Under the pieces are notes generated by a model that did not search any database, was not told where the DNA came from, and was given only the letters and a program-made list of their open reading frames with translations. Positions 1 to 13,507 of a stretch of DNA of 64,000 nt are shown piece after piece. The position numbers were made by a program, and so were the translations under genes. The stretch is taken from contig OY783220.1 of assembly GCA_963678705.1 (NCBI GenBank), forward strand, positions 4,981,001 to 5,045,000. Reading direction: 5' to 3'. Source of the DNA: Panorpa germanica (Eukaryota; Arthropoda; Insecta; Mecoptera; Panorpidae). Each line of letters opens with the position of its first letter. The first letter of the stretch is position 1.

Positions 1-371
1 TATCTACACCGATTAATTAATGTATTCATCACCATCATTCTTATCTCTACTCAGTACAAGATACGAGAATAAAATAAATTTTCATTCCATTTGAAACTCC
101 AATACGTTCTATTTTTATTTGTATAAATGTTTTAGTAAAATGGTAATAAAGTTCTTCAAGTTTCTAAAAATATTTTTAAAACACGCAAAAGTGTAATTAA
201 AGAGACACAAGTCCAATAAATGAACATGAATAGTGATAATCAATATTAAAATAAGTGCGTCACAATTACTCAATCATTTTTTATAAGGAAATAAGGGTGT
301 CCAACTTGATATTATTTATAAAATAATTTTTTTTCTAAAAGTATATTTTTATGCACCTGATAAGTAATATC

Positions 372-632
372 CTAGTAAATACACGTTAACTTAAGTATTA
401 TCTAACGTAATATTTTTTACCTCACGTTACGTTTTATTATTTATACATAACTGTAAGTTATTAAAGAAGTACTAGTATATTAATTTAAAATTAAACATCT
501 TGCGTGGAAAGATTTATTAAAGTCAGAAAACCTAATTTCATGGCTAAAGATAGTTTTTGTTAAACAATCTTACATAACATTAACCTACAAAATTTTATGT
601 AAAAGGTAAACCTTTTTATGTTAAATAACCTT
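372..632 (+). repeat. Dispersed repeat family C, copy 1
   Basis: This segment resembles 14869-15121 and 52185-52420 in the same orientation. Shared landmarks are a block reading AACGTAATATTTTTTACCT with a following ACGTTACGTTTTATTATTTA, and near the right end GGTAAACCTTTTTATGTTAA, which recurs almost unchanged at about 15096. No coding capacity or clear terminal inverted repeat is seen. It looks like an old nonautonomous element of about 250 bp, class unknown. Confidence 0.45.
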
Positions 633-857
633 ATATACACTGTTAAAATGTTCTTCTTTTTATTAAATGCGTATTAAAATGCACTGTATATGTTATGAAA
701 ATTAATATTCTGGGATCTGATATTTTTTTACTACCGTGTTCTAAAATATGCTTTAGAACTGTTCTAAAATTATACAGTTTTTTTGAGATTGTACGTAACT
801 TTGTTTTTTGGGTTTATTATAATATGGAGTCTCATATAGAATATTATCTTGTAAAGC

Positions 858-910
858 AAGGTTCACACATGCAAACTAGCCACAAGTTAATTCCAAGGTT
901 CATTTTCTAC
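858..910 (+). repeat. Dispersed repeat family D, copy 1
   Basis: About 50 bp here match 36694-36743. The best-conserved stretch is CACAAGTTAATTCCAAG followed by TTCATTTTCTAC. The family is too short to classify and may be the remnant of a longer element. Confidence 0.4.
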
Positions 911-1802
911 TTCTCATAACAATTGTTTTGCAATGCAGTTTCAGACTTGATAACTTACTGCAAATTAATTAACGAGTTACACTGCGTAACATTTTCCATC
1001 TGGTGTAAGATAAATAAAATATAGGGTCTTTGGTGTTTCAATAAGAGGTGTTACTTTAAGTCAACAGAAAATCGAAATATTTTCATAAAAAGTGATGATA
1101 TTTTAATCCAGTAATGAAAATGCGAAATTTACAATAACAAGTTCTGTTGGAAGACTCTATATAAAAATGAGCGATATAGAAAACATCTTTTTAGTTTTAA
1201 CAAGAACATCCGAATAGATACATATAAATACATTTTATGCCCAAAATTATGAAGCACTTGGACATCACTGAACTAGGTAATTAAGACATACTTCAAGACA
1301 TAGTACTCGTATGTGCGTGTCGCATGTGCCTTGCTAGTTAGCTAACTAATTACTGCACATTTTAAATCGAACATTACTAATTATTGGTTAAGTAATCAAC
1401 ACGGGAAACATACGACCTGTTAGCTTATTGAATCACTGTCATTTATTTCCAACACCACTCCATGTTAACGGACAATGTGTGTTTTATAGCTACAAATTTA
1501 ATTAAGCCTAATTATTCTGATATAATTAGTATAATTAATATATTGTGCTGTTTGTTAAGGACTTAAAGTGCGTTAAAGCCACTATTTAATGTACATATGT
1601 AATTAATTAGCTGAACCAAAACGCGGAAAATTGATGGAGAAACTTGTAAACACACATTTTTTGACTAAAATAGGTGCACTGATTCTGAATATTCTAATAA
1701 CCAATCTAAATTTTGATAATTTAGGCTTCCATCTTGAAAAATGGTAGCTAAAAACGGTTTGTTTGCAATATGCCGTTAGCAGTAGCTCTTTAGATATAAG
1801 TA

Positions 1803-2056
1803 CCCAGTAAACAATTTGGTGAAGTGCCCTATTTAGTGACGTTTCTATCACTATTTCACTTCAATTATAGTTCGCATCAACTTTATCTTCATTTGTATTC
1901 CGACAGGTGGAGTAATTTCGCCATTTGTAGCCGATAAAGTAGACATTTTCTATGAAAAAATGTGAGAAACTGAACTATAAATGAACTCTTTAATGACAAA
2001 AAAATCATGACGCATCTTCAATATGATGTCAAAGTGATTCCAAAATGTTTACTGGG
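1803..2056 (-). mobile_element. TA-flanked MITE, family A (CCCAGTAAAC ends), copy 1
   Basis: A 254-bp element with terminal inverted repeats CCCAGTAAACAATTTGG on the left and the reverse complement of CCCAGTAAACATTTTGG on the right, directly flanked on both sides by TA (1801-1802 and 2057-2058). It is inverted relative to the five other copies in the window (9807, 13254, 19729, 27105, 52820). The TA target duplication and small size point to a nonautonomous Tc1/mariner-type element. No transposase sequence is present inside. Confidence 0.8.
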
Positions 2057-2236
2057 TAGTTATTAAAAATCTGATAGAGGACTTAATTATCCACAATTTG
2101 TGATATTAAGCTGCATCGCTGTAAAGAAATGATACAAAACAACGAATAACTTTTAACAGCGAGTTTAACATGCATTTAAAGTTTTGCGTTCGTTATCCTT
2201 CGTATTCGTTAAATATATTTATATCATATAGACTTA

Positions 2237-2348
2237 CCGCCTTACTAATAAACCTGTTATAAAATTTATAGCAGATATAAAGCCTCTCCGGACTTATTAT
2301 TAATTTATACTTGGTATAAATTTTATAACAGGTTTATTTGTAAGCCGA
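2237..2348. mobile_element. 112-bp palindromic MITE flanked by TTA
   Basis: The two halves are long inverted repeats: CTTACTAATAAACCTGTTAT on the left pairs with ATAACAGGTTTATTTGTAAG on the right with one mismatch, and pairing continues through AAAATTTATA. The element is flanked by TTA at 2234-2236 and 2349-2351. A 3-bp TTA duplication with short inverted ends is typical of nonautonomous PIF/Harbinger elements. That assignment is inference from structure. Confidence 0.65.
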
Positions 2349-2633
2349 TTATAATATAACATTTAAAAGGATTTGCAACGGTCTACAACAAAGTTAATTA
2401 TTTTTTTAATAAGTTAAATAGTGCACAACACTTTATTATATTCATACAAAATACGTATTTGTAAAAGTTATTTTTCCAAAATAAGTAACAAGACGTTATA
2501 ACTGAGGGTTAAAAAACCATGAAATTTGTGTGGCGTAATAAGCATCACACAATCTGAGTTAGTTTTGTAAAGAAAAAAATTTGATTAACAACGTAAAACA
2601 AATTTTAATGCTAATCTTTATTTTATTTCACAG

Positions 2634-2798
2634 TGACTGTTCGATAAGCACGCGAGTCGACATGTTAACTCCCGGTGCAGAAGCTTCCAGACCCCTATGA
2701 CAGAGGGAGGGGACTGTAGAGAGTCAACTTGCAGCCCCCTCACAGTCCAGCGACCTGTGACCCAAGCCAACCGAATTTACGTGACCTTTGGGTGTTAA
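2634..2798 (+). CDS. Candidate GC-rich exon, product unknown
   Basis: A roughly 165-bp island much richer in G+C than its surroundings starts right after a good splice acceptor (T-rich tract ending TTTCACAG at 2633). Read from 2637 it is open to TAA at 2796-2798, about 53 codons with five cysteines (one of them the last residue), including a late Met at the ATGACAGAG site. The first triplet after the acceptor in this frame is TGA, so the frame would need a different acceptor or an internal start. A second frame is open for 22 codons and ends in the sequence TPGAEASRPL. The island could therefore be a last coding exon, a non-coding exon or a UTR. No homologue is recognised. Confidence 0.3.
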
Positions 2799-5393
2799 AA
2801 GGTCGTTCACAGATGATATTACGAAGAAAATTTCTTAATAATATTCAAACATTTTTCAGGTAAAATTAAACATAAAAACTGATTTAAAAAAGTGTTCGTT
2901 TATTAAATGAAATGTTTGTTATTTGTTATATTTTTTAGATAATTATTTAGTGAATGATGATGACAAAATTGAATGTTAATAAATCACAAACTAGATCAAA
3001 AACAGTTTCGAAAAGTTTTGCTTTAATAGAAAAGTGCGTTTGTAAAATTGGATTGTAGCGTTTGAAAATTTTAGGAGCTGATTTTGTTTGCGATGTTCAT
3101 GGAAAACTTATCTAAATTAAAAACACTTAAAAATAAACAAAGTTTACAAAAAAATAAATAAATAATAAAATCTTCCTTAGGATGAAGCATAAATAAATAA
3201 CAGAAATTTAATTTGTAATAAAATTCAATATATTTTAAACTAAAAATAACGAACATTAAATTGCGTTATCGATGACGACCTGACAAGCTTATCGCAAGCA
3301 ATATGTAGTTATGAAAGGGAGGTTTAATGAAATCAATCGTTTGTGAAGAGTTCAAGAACAAAAGAAGTTTGCAATTGATGAAGTTAGACCATCTCGTTTA
3401 CTGAAATAACAATTCGAGAAAAGCGGAAATAACAAATTGATAAAATAATAAAATGAATCAACTGTGATTGGAAAGTACTGTTTAAAATATAAGAGATTTC
3501 AGAAATGCAATAATATTTAATAACATTTTAAATAAAATAAATGTTAAACCAATATTAAAAATGAAGAAAAATAATATATTGGCGTATAAAAAGTTATTAT
3601 ATTAAAAATTCTATTGTTAAGAATATGTATACAAAAATGAGCTGGCTCGATTTGTATTTGAAAAGTGAATTATTATATAATGACAATGTATAATTTTGTA
3701 AATTCATTTGAAATATTACATTGTTCAAAGAATATTTAAAGAAGAATTATTAAAAATAACAAAATAATGTATTAATGTAGTAGAATATTTTTAGAGTTTT
3801 GCCTGTGATGTTTGATTATTTTATATTATTAATTAATTATAAACTATTAAGAAAAAAATAAGAGTAACGGAATGTAAATTGTGATTTAATTAAAAGACCC
3901 CTCTGTATCGAAAATGTAATTAAATTTTATTTAAGTAAACCTTGTTCTTAAATAAATTAAAGAGGAACCGCTCTTACTGTTATACTATGAAACACTGGAG
4001 AACCACAAACACAACGGCAGTGATAATAAACAAATAAATATATATCTTACTTTCCTATGGTTCATTTAATTAAACTGATTTAATTAAAAATCATTATTCT
4101 TTTCCTTAATAACTAAAATTTTATACAAAATTTTATTTTATTCATTTCAATTTAGAGAGCATCTTTGATGGGCAAAAAATTCAAGTTTCAAGCATGGCTT
4201 ACCAGCACAAGGTTCCCGATAATTATTCGCAAAAATTATTTCTTACAAAATTACTTAGAATAATTACGTGAAAAAAGAAGATAACCTAGAAATTTGCAAA
4301 ATGTTTTATATATAATTTTTTTAAAAGGAAAAAATTGTAAATGTTATACGAGTATAAAACTTTCGCGTCAATGTTACATAAATGATATGTACCTGATATA
4401 TACATAACAATGTTTAGCGGATTGTAATTATGATAATGTATTGATTGATCAGCAAAATGTAATATGCTTAAAATATTTTATCATTTCTATTATTAATGAA
4501 AGTAAAATATTAATAAATTAAATATTATTTTATTTAATATAATAAAGCTTTTGTTTTAAAAAGGTGGTAATAATAATATACCAGTTGTTGTGACCTTTCA
4601 AGAATAGTATAACATTAAGAAGTCTTTAAAGAAGTCCGTTAAATCGTGATTTATTATATAAAAGATTGAAAATAATAAATTTATTATTTAAAATGTTTAT
4701 TTAAAAATGAATTATGGTACTAAATCGTTGTTAGATGTTTATCTTGCTCACATTATCTTGGTTTTTAAAAAATTTTTAAAGATTTTCTATGAGATATTTA
4801 GAATTAAACATCAAACTTATTACGGTGAATTACTATTGAAGCATTAAAGTATATGAAACATAATAGAACTTTTGATTCGTCTTCTAAATGAACATATATA
4901 AAGTTTACACGGGCCTGAATATCTATAAATGAATGAAGCCGTCTGTTTTCAATAACAATTTAAATGTCTTCCCAGATTTTTAATTAATTATTTAGATATT
5001 TACTGAATAAATTATTATGAACTCAATTTTGTTTCTATTCGACAGATAAGTTCCAACCAATTTGCATACAAGAAGATACGGTGCTTATCCCTATAAAAGT
5101 AGGGGATTGGTTTGACATTTAAAGAATCTGCTCTAAAATAATGTGCTTTTATTTAAAACTTTACTTAAAAATACATTTGTTTTACCAATAATAATATTTC
5201 ATCATTTTATTACCGCGTTAAATTAAATTAAATCGCGTAAAAAAGAGATGAAATAATTTTTTTATTGTTAAATCTTAAATACGCGTAACTGGTTAAATTA
5301 AAAAAAAGGAATTGCCCCATTTTAAAATCATATTATACAATTGTGTTGCTATACCACATATATACGATTCTCGCAATTATTTATGTATATATA

Positions 5394-5400
<7 letters not shown>
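2799..5400. other. AT-rich non-coding DNA
   Basis: Very AT-rich, with many short homopolymer and TAA-type runs. No convincing exon, RNA gene or element border was found. It includes one TACGAGTA 8-mer at 4347-4354. Confidence 0.6.

Positions 5401-5434
<34 letters not shown>
5401..5434. repeat. (TA)n microsatellite
   Basis: A pure TA dinucleotide run of about 34 bp, preceded by an imperfect TA-rich stretch from about 5385. Confidence 0.9.
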
Positions 5435-5439
<5 letters not shown>

Positions 5440-7119
5440 CATTAATTTATTATATTTAGAATTATTGATTAGTTTTTGAATTATATTAACAAATGTATTT
5501 ATACAACAAAATTATAAGAACCAAGATAACTGAGCAAAAAGACGTGGTGTTTAAAAATAAATATAATTTAAATATATATTATATAAAAATAAATAATATA
5601 AAATAATAATATAATTATAGTGCACATGACAATATTAATAACATTTAAATTAGTCACAAGTTTTAAGCGTTTATAGTGAATATAAAATTCTAATTGAACC
5701 ATCACAACTGATTCGATTTTTGATCTAAAAAGTAGAAACAATCGGTTTAAAGTGTTTCCTTTTAAAAGTAGTTTGTTATGAAATTTTAAAACAGTGATGA
5801 TACCCTTTTCCTATATCCTATATACATATACAGATATTAGCCTTATCAAAGATAACCTTTTAAAAATCTAATTATTCTAGATTATCTCAGTCTTTTTATT
5901 TGCTTCGTTCTTGCTCTCCACACCGTTGCCACCCATGATGACTCTTCAGAGTTTTCCTATATTAGCTTCTCACGATAACCTCTTAGTAATGTCGTCGGTG
6001 GCTATAGTAAATTATTTATTTAACAGTCCTATCTTGTATTAATTTACTTTAAAATAGAATTGACATGTTGAATCCAGAATACCGCCTTGTTCTTGTTACT
6101 GAACGTTACCACTTCCTGTAGATGTTAGAGTTTTTGACGAACTAATTTTTAATAATTGTGGAACCCAATTTACAAAAAAATCCAACGTGAAATTTTTGTA
6201 AAACATTTCAATTTTTAATTTATATCCATCCCTTTCTTTACTGTAAAAAGTTAAATAGTTTTATCTCTGTTTTACAATGTAACGAATAATACAGTAAACG
6301 ATTAGTTACTGTAAGGTTTAGGTTATGTAAAGTACATTATACAAAACAAGACTGTCTTAACACTCTAGCCACTTTACCGTTGAGATTAATCTTGTTACAC
6401 TGAAACATTAATTAATGTGAAAATATTATTAAAATTTTTTCAAAAATGTTGCATTTAAAATAGAATGAGTTTCACCATTTTTATGTCATATTTTTAAAGA
6501 GTTATTCTACTGAGAACAAAGGACACTTAACAATAGGTTTTAAATACATTTTTTCAACAATCAACTCATGGAAATCCGTAGAGTGAAACCACCACACTCT
6601 TTTGAATAATAGTATAAAGGAAATTTATCCCTCAAATTGTAGTATTTCTTTATAATTCGTGGAATTAATTATGGTTTGAATATTATCAGGTGGAAAAATG
6701 TTATTTGACCTGACAGAATTTATTGCAAAGAATTTGAAATACCGTATAAGGAACGAAGGTTTATGAAGCCATAAAAAGTAGGATAATATTGAATAACAGT
6801 GTGAACAAATTCACTTACTAAAATTCAAAAGATATAATATTAATCTAATATTTTGTTATTAGAAAGGTACGCGTTCACAAATCAGCATGAAAGACATTGC
6901 AAACGAATTTCATATCAATAGCGCGTGGTTAGAGGTGTGCGTGAATATGTAGGCACCATTTCTCTGCCTTCCACGATATTAGGATACTTGCCGAGTTTTT
7001 AAAAGTGATCACACATTGTTTCTTATGAATATTTTCATTAATAAAGTAAATACCACTTAAATTACTTTTTATAATATCAATTAAAATATAAGACGGTGGT
7101 ATACGAGTATTATTATAAA
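5435..7119. other. AT-rich non-coding DNA
   Basis: No gene is recognised. A 50-odd codon frame is open around 5885-6042 with Met codons at about 5934, but it lacks a convincing acceptor-donor pair and similarity, so it is not called. Confidence 0.5.
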
Positions 7120-7283
7120 TTTGATGCCGGCAGTTCTCTCTCGCTGAGACATTTCTCAAAACATTTGTCGATAAGTCGAGAATGAACATGGCTACTGGTC
7201 TCACCTCTTGTTTTATTTGCTTTGTTTTAAAATTTCGAGAACTACGAGGTACCCGAGACCATGCGAGAACTGCCGGCATCAAA
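7120..7283. mobile_element. Fold-back MITE with TTTGATGCCGGCAGTTCTC ends
   Basis: A 164-bp unit bounded by perfect 19-bp inverted repeats: TTTGATGCCGGCAGTTCTC at 7120-7138 and its exact reverse complement at 7265-7283. The interior also has partial inverted matches such as TCTCACC/CGAGACC. There is no coding content. Two open frames that cross it on opposite strands are by-products of the inverted repeat. No clear target duplication is visible, so the superfamily is unknown. Confidence 0.65.
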
Positions 7284-8160
7284 TATGAGTACAAAAAAAT
7301 AAATTCTGAATTTTTCCATCAAATGAAATTTATGTGTTATGTTTGTCACAATCAAATAAATTATTTTCTAGCGCAATTCAAACATTTAATAGCTTATATT
7401 CGGTTTCCTGTATAATGATTTATTAAAGTAATATTGATTTACTGTTAACTTCCTCATCACTGTTTTAAAATAATCCCTGAATTAAAAAATAACACAACAC
7501 TACTATAATGTCAAAGTAACATGTTCTCACGTCATGCAAACTGCCAGTAAATGACAAGATAAATACTTTTTATAAAAACACGTTTTCAATAAAATTAAAA
7601 AAAAATTGTTAGATGAAATAAAATTAAAAGTATCGTGACGTAACAAATAATGCAAGATGTTTAACAAATTATTTTAATTGAATTTGAATATCATTTTATG
7701 TGTATCTAAGTGTAATGTTCTCGTTTCTGATCGGATTATATGTTCGAGTGCTGTATCGAACACCTCTAAATATCTCGCCAGGTACAATGAAATAACATAG
7801 TGACCTATATTTATTTTAGGAAAAGTTTAAATTTATCGCTTATATAAATTCAAATCATTGCTAAATAAGGATTTTATTGGTATTTATAACTTTAAGAACC
7901 TTCCGAATCAAAATATTATGAGTTCAAATATTTTCATATAAATCAGTATAAAAAAATGTAATGAAATGATTTATTTCATTGTTTTGTAGATTAGTTCGGT
8001 CCAGAACTAATAATGTTATTTATGTATAAATAATATTTTAATAGCGTGTCACCTAATGCTGACTATTGCATTTCATTTATATTCAACACAATTCTAGTTT
8101 GAAAAATGTCCTTAGCAAAAATCTATATCTCGTGTTGAATTCAAAAGCAACAGAAACTTT
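7284..8160. other. AT-rich non-coding DNA
   Basis: No gene, RNA or clear element border is visible. The open frames here are short and AT-driven. Confidence 0.55.
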
Positions 8161-8164
8161 TTAA

Positions 8165-8300
8165 CGATTTCAGTAGCTCAGTGGTTAAGGTATTATCGAA
8201 CAATAATAAAAATTTGGGTCGACGCAGTGACCGAGAACTCACTTCAGGCTCAGCTCCCGCACGTGCGATATATTTTCGTTTAATTGTTGTGTAGTTTATA
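8165..8300 (+). repeat. tRNA-like SINE head
   Basis: The sequence TAGCTCAGTGG at 8172-8182 matches the RNA polymerase III A-box consensus, and a degenerate B-box (GGCTCAGCTCC) lies about 75 bp downstream. The spacing and lack of a tRNA fold argue against a real tRNA gene. Similar A/B-box heads occur at 23327 and 60845, so this is probably one copy of a degraded tRNA-derived SINE family. The 3' end is not defined. Confidence 0.35.
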
Positions 8301-8477
8301 ATCATACATATATTTACCAGCAATGGAGTTAGATTTTTTGACACTTTAACACCATAAATCAATAATATAATAAAATACATACGCAGAATTTTGGTGGAAC
8401 TTTAAAAAATGCAATCGAAGTAGTTTGCTTGGTTAGGTTATCCTTATGCTCGACCAAAACGAAAATGAGAGCTGAGA

Positions 8478-8482
<5 letters not shown>

Positions 8483-8567
<85 letters not shown>
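8483..8567. repeat. (AT)n microsatellite, about 85 bp
   Basis: An uninterrupted AT dinucleotide array. It creates artefactual Tyr-Ile repeat open frames on both strands. Confidence 0.95.
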
Positions 8568-8571
<4 letters not shown>

Positions 8572-9806
8572 AATGAACTATATTTCGGAAAATCCTATTT
8601 ACGTGGTAAATAACAAAAAAATAATAAAAATGCAAGTGTGGGAAGGTAAACAAATGGTTTTTTGTTTTATTATAAAATTCTCCTCCATATATTGACTTTA
8701 GTAATTTATAGCTATCAAAAAAAGCTCATGAATAAATTTAAAATGTCTAAACCAAAATTAACAATACGTGAATAACAAACTAGCAGAATAACTGAAACGA
8801 GAACATTGGTTCATGGAATATACCTGAATATATAGTTACCTGATACATATATTATAATTAAAAATTCTCTGTTTTACCAACATTAATAGAACCACCTGTT
8901 ATTTTAATTTATTTATGTATGAACTTCGGTATACATGAATATAAAATGCATGATGTTTCCAGGATATTTGTCCTCTACCGGTCGTGTTTAATTAAATTAC
9001 GTTCGGGCTTTAAAAACGTTTTAAAACTCATTAACGTTGTACCATTATATTATATCAAAGTAAGAGTCGTTTATTGCCGTTTGTGTAGCTACACACTGTA
9101 CTCCTGTATTTTTGTACTACTGGGTTCTGTACAGGTTATGGAACTGTCTATATTACTCAAGTTTTTGTTTGTTTTCTTTTTATTATTCCCTTTGGTATTT
9201 TTAACACGTTAAAGATATTTGTGTTTTCTGTTTTATTATTTTTAAAGTTTTAGTAACCGTTTATTGTATGCAACTTTAATTGAAACATTTATGCAAATCG
9301 TCACTGACGTTGAATTGTGTTTAGAATTGCCAACTTCTCACACACAAAATATAGAAACAAACTCGGAAAAACACTGATCGAAAATGTCAAAAGAGTGATC
9401 TTTTAATTATGTCTGAATAGAGAGAAGGTCACAATATGTGACAAGACGTTACAAGTAAGAGAAAAATTGTTAAAATCATTAAAGTAGTTGACATAATTTA
9501 TGGATGACCCTAAACATGAATTGGTAAAATAGTTAAAAGAGCAAAAGAAGAACAATACTCATTCTGCCAGCTTTCAGATTTGGTTGAATCTTTTTTATTT
9601 TAAAAGATATTTTGAGCCTTATTAAATACAAGTACATACATTATATTGGTGTGGATGGTAATACTTTTAAATTATCAGGATGTTAATTAAAAACACATGT
9701 GATATATTAACAATATTTACTGTCACTTGTTAACTTTTTAATCTTAAAACCAACGGCTTATTTCTGTCTTTGTTAATGTCTATATGTCTGTACAACAGGC
9801 AAGTTA
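8568..9806. other. AT-rich non-coding DNA
   Basis: No gene is recognised. An open frame at 8919-9212 (97 codons, rich in Phe, Leu, Val, Tyr) is probably chance: it has no domain, no splice context and no GC rise. A short block at about 9425-9455 with TGTGACAAGACGTTAC resembles the repeat at 34968-35060. Confidence 0.5.
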
Positions 9807-10060
9807 CCCAGTAAACATTTTGGAGTCACTTTGCTATCATATTGAAGATACGTGTGATTTTTTTTGTCATAAAAGAGTTTACAGTTCAATTTCTCACAGT
9901 TGTTTATATGAAATGTCTATTTTATAGGCTACAAATGGCGAGACCACTCCACCTGTTAGAATACAAATGAAGATAAAGTTGATGCGAACTATAATTGAAG
10001 TGAAATAGTGATAGAAACGTCACAATATATATAAGACACGTCATAAAATTATTTACTGTG
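9807..10060 (+). mobile_element. TA-flanked MITE, family A, copy 2
   Basis: A 254-bp copy starting CCCAGTAAACATTTTGG, flanked by TA at 9805-9806 and 10061-10062. The last 35 bp have diverged (the end reads ATTTACTGTG), while the central part, for example GAAGATAAAGTTGATGCGAA, is close to copies 1 and 3. Confidence 0.8.
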
Positions 10061-11854
<1,794 letters not shown>

Positions 11855-12652
11855 TTTTATTACACTTTTAACTAAGAAATTCGTAAAAGAAAGTTTTAAA
11901 AATATGATAGTGGATTATCTCGTTGTTTATGCTAGCATTACGTAATTTACAGTTGATCATCTATCTAAGTACTATAGTACTTTGTAGTTATAACTACAAA
12001 CTATTCAATACATAATTAAATAAGTTCTTAGATAAGTTGGCATTTGTTTCGTGAGAATTCTCTGTAAGATACATCTTGAAATATTTAAGTTTTGTAAAGA
12101 ATGACAAATTCACGGGGATAAATAATTCTCTAAATTTTATAGTCTAGCATCGAATTGATTACTCATTTCAACGAATAATAAATTTCAACAATTATAACGC
12201 GTTGTTTTTTCCTATAAATGTAATTGGAGATATTTTAAAATGTGCCATCCGAATACAACAAAAATGGCGCGAAATTTAAATTCAGAATGTTTTAAAACAT
12301 ACTAATTCTTCATTTACTGCACATTTAAAGTAAAACTAAGTTTGCAGAACTCGCTACTATTCCTTATTTATTCATAGAGCTGATTCTTCGAAGTTTTCTG
12401 TTATAGTAAAATACTTGGTACAGAATAATTTATGCCGCTTTCCTTCATTTATTATTAAACTAATTCATTGAATATTACATTGATCTACTAGGAAATTGAG
12501 ACATTACGAACATTTGTAATACAGCTCAATTACTTAACTGTTATATCTTAATCTAAAATTCATATAGAGCATTTGTATAATATTTGAAATGACTTAAGAC
12601 AGAAACATTTGAAATTAGCGTTGTTTGTTTCTTTTGTTGTGTCTTTTTCAAG

Positions 12653-12775
12653 GGCATGTGCGTATATTTGACGTCTATTCAGCGAAGCGGCCAGGTACAA
12701 CACCCGCAATGGACGGCGCTGGCGAAATGATCTCACAGTAACTTGTCGAGTATAAGTAGCCGTGTGAGATCTGCA
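12653..12775 (+). other. GC-rich island: candidate small exon or core promoter
   Basis: A strong pyrimidine tract ends in TTTTTCAAG at 12652, and an island of higher GC follows. An ATG at 12656 opens 24 codons. A donor-like CAG/GTACAA lies at 12692-12700, which would make a 42-bp exon. Downstream, TATAAGTAG at 12751-12759 resembles an insect TATA box in a GC-rich setting. The two readings exclude each other, and neither is backed by similarity. Confidence 0.2.
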
Positions 12776-13253
12776 TTTTTAAATTGATTTCAATGTATCT
12801 ATGTGTAAAAACTGTACTACACTGATAGAAGGATTTGTTTGTATTTAATAAATCAATTTATTAAATACAAAAATATTTTTGTACTATTAACAATATTCGT
12901 TAGTATTAACTAAATCTATTTTTTATGAGAACAAAATTTTTGTAACTATTAAGAAGCTTTAATATATTGAAAAAAATATTTATTTCCACCAAATAAGATT
13001 TGTTAATAGTTAAAAAATATTTTGTTGGTGGTCGGTGTTGGTAGATGGCTATACTTAACGCGTAGTTGTAAATAAATATGTATATATATACATAACAGAC
13101 TACTCGTGTGTGCGTGCGCATCATGGTAATATACGATATATTTTTTAAATGTTAATAAATCATTTTTTATATATTAATAAATCGTTTGTTAAATAGTAAT
13201 AAATATTTAGTTAGGACAAAAAAATAGAGTTTTCAATAGAGTGAAAACAACAG

Positions 13254-13507
13254 CCCAGTAAACATTTTGGAGTCACTTTGACATCATATTGAAGATGCGT
13301 CATGATTTTTTTGTCATAAAAGAGTTCATTTATAGTTCAGTTTATCACATTTTTTCATATAAAATGTCTACTTTATCGGCTACAAATGGCGAAATTACTT
13401 CACCTGTCGGAATAAAAATGAAGATAAAGTTGATGCGAACTATAATTGAAGTGAAATAGTGATAGAAACGTCACTAAATAGGGCACTTCACCAAATTGTT
13501 TACTGGG
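13254..13507 (+). mobile_element. MITE, family A, copy 3 (best preserved)
   Basis: A 254-bp copy with clean ends CCCAGTAAACATTTTGG and CCAAATTGTTTACTGGG. Its interior is nearly identical to copy 1 read in reverse. Unlike copies 1 and 2 it is flanked by AG on both sides, not TA, so either the flanks have mutated or the target site was different. Confidence 0.8.

Larger units (their letters stand above)
1..1800. other. AT-rich non-coding DNA
   Basis: No gene is visible. Open frames are short and low-complexity, as expected by chance in AT-rich DNA. The stretch holds two dispersed-repeat copies, listed separately, and one copy of the scattered TACTCGTA 8-mer at 1304-1311. Confidence 0.6.

Noticed and set aside
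6929..7415. Open frames of 121 and 77 codons on opposite strands
   Set aside because: Both run through the fold-back element at 7120-7283 and have no recognisable domain; the shared peptide pieces come from the inverted repeat.
8170..8245. tRNA gene at the A-box-like sequence
   Set aside because: There is no cloverleaf, the B-box is degenerate, and related heads elsewhere point to a SINE.
8429..8695. Open frames with Tyr-Ile repeats on both strands
   Set aside because: They are produced by the (AT)n microsatellite at 8483-8567; there is no other support.
8919..9212. 97-codon frame, possibly a membrane protein
   Set aside because: Phe/Leu/Val/Tyr-rich composition is expected for chance frames in AT-rich DNA; no splice sites or similarity.
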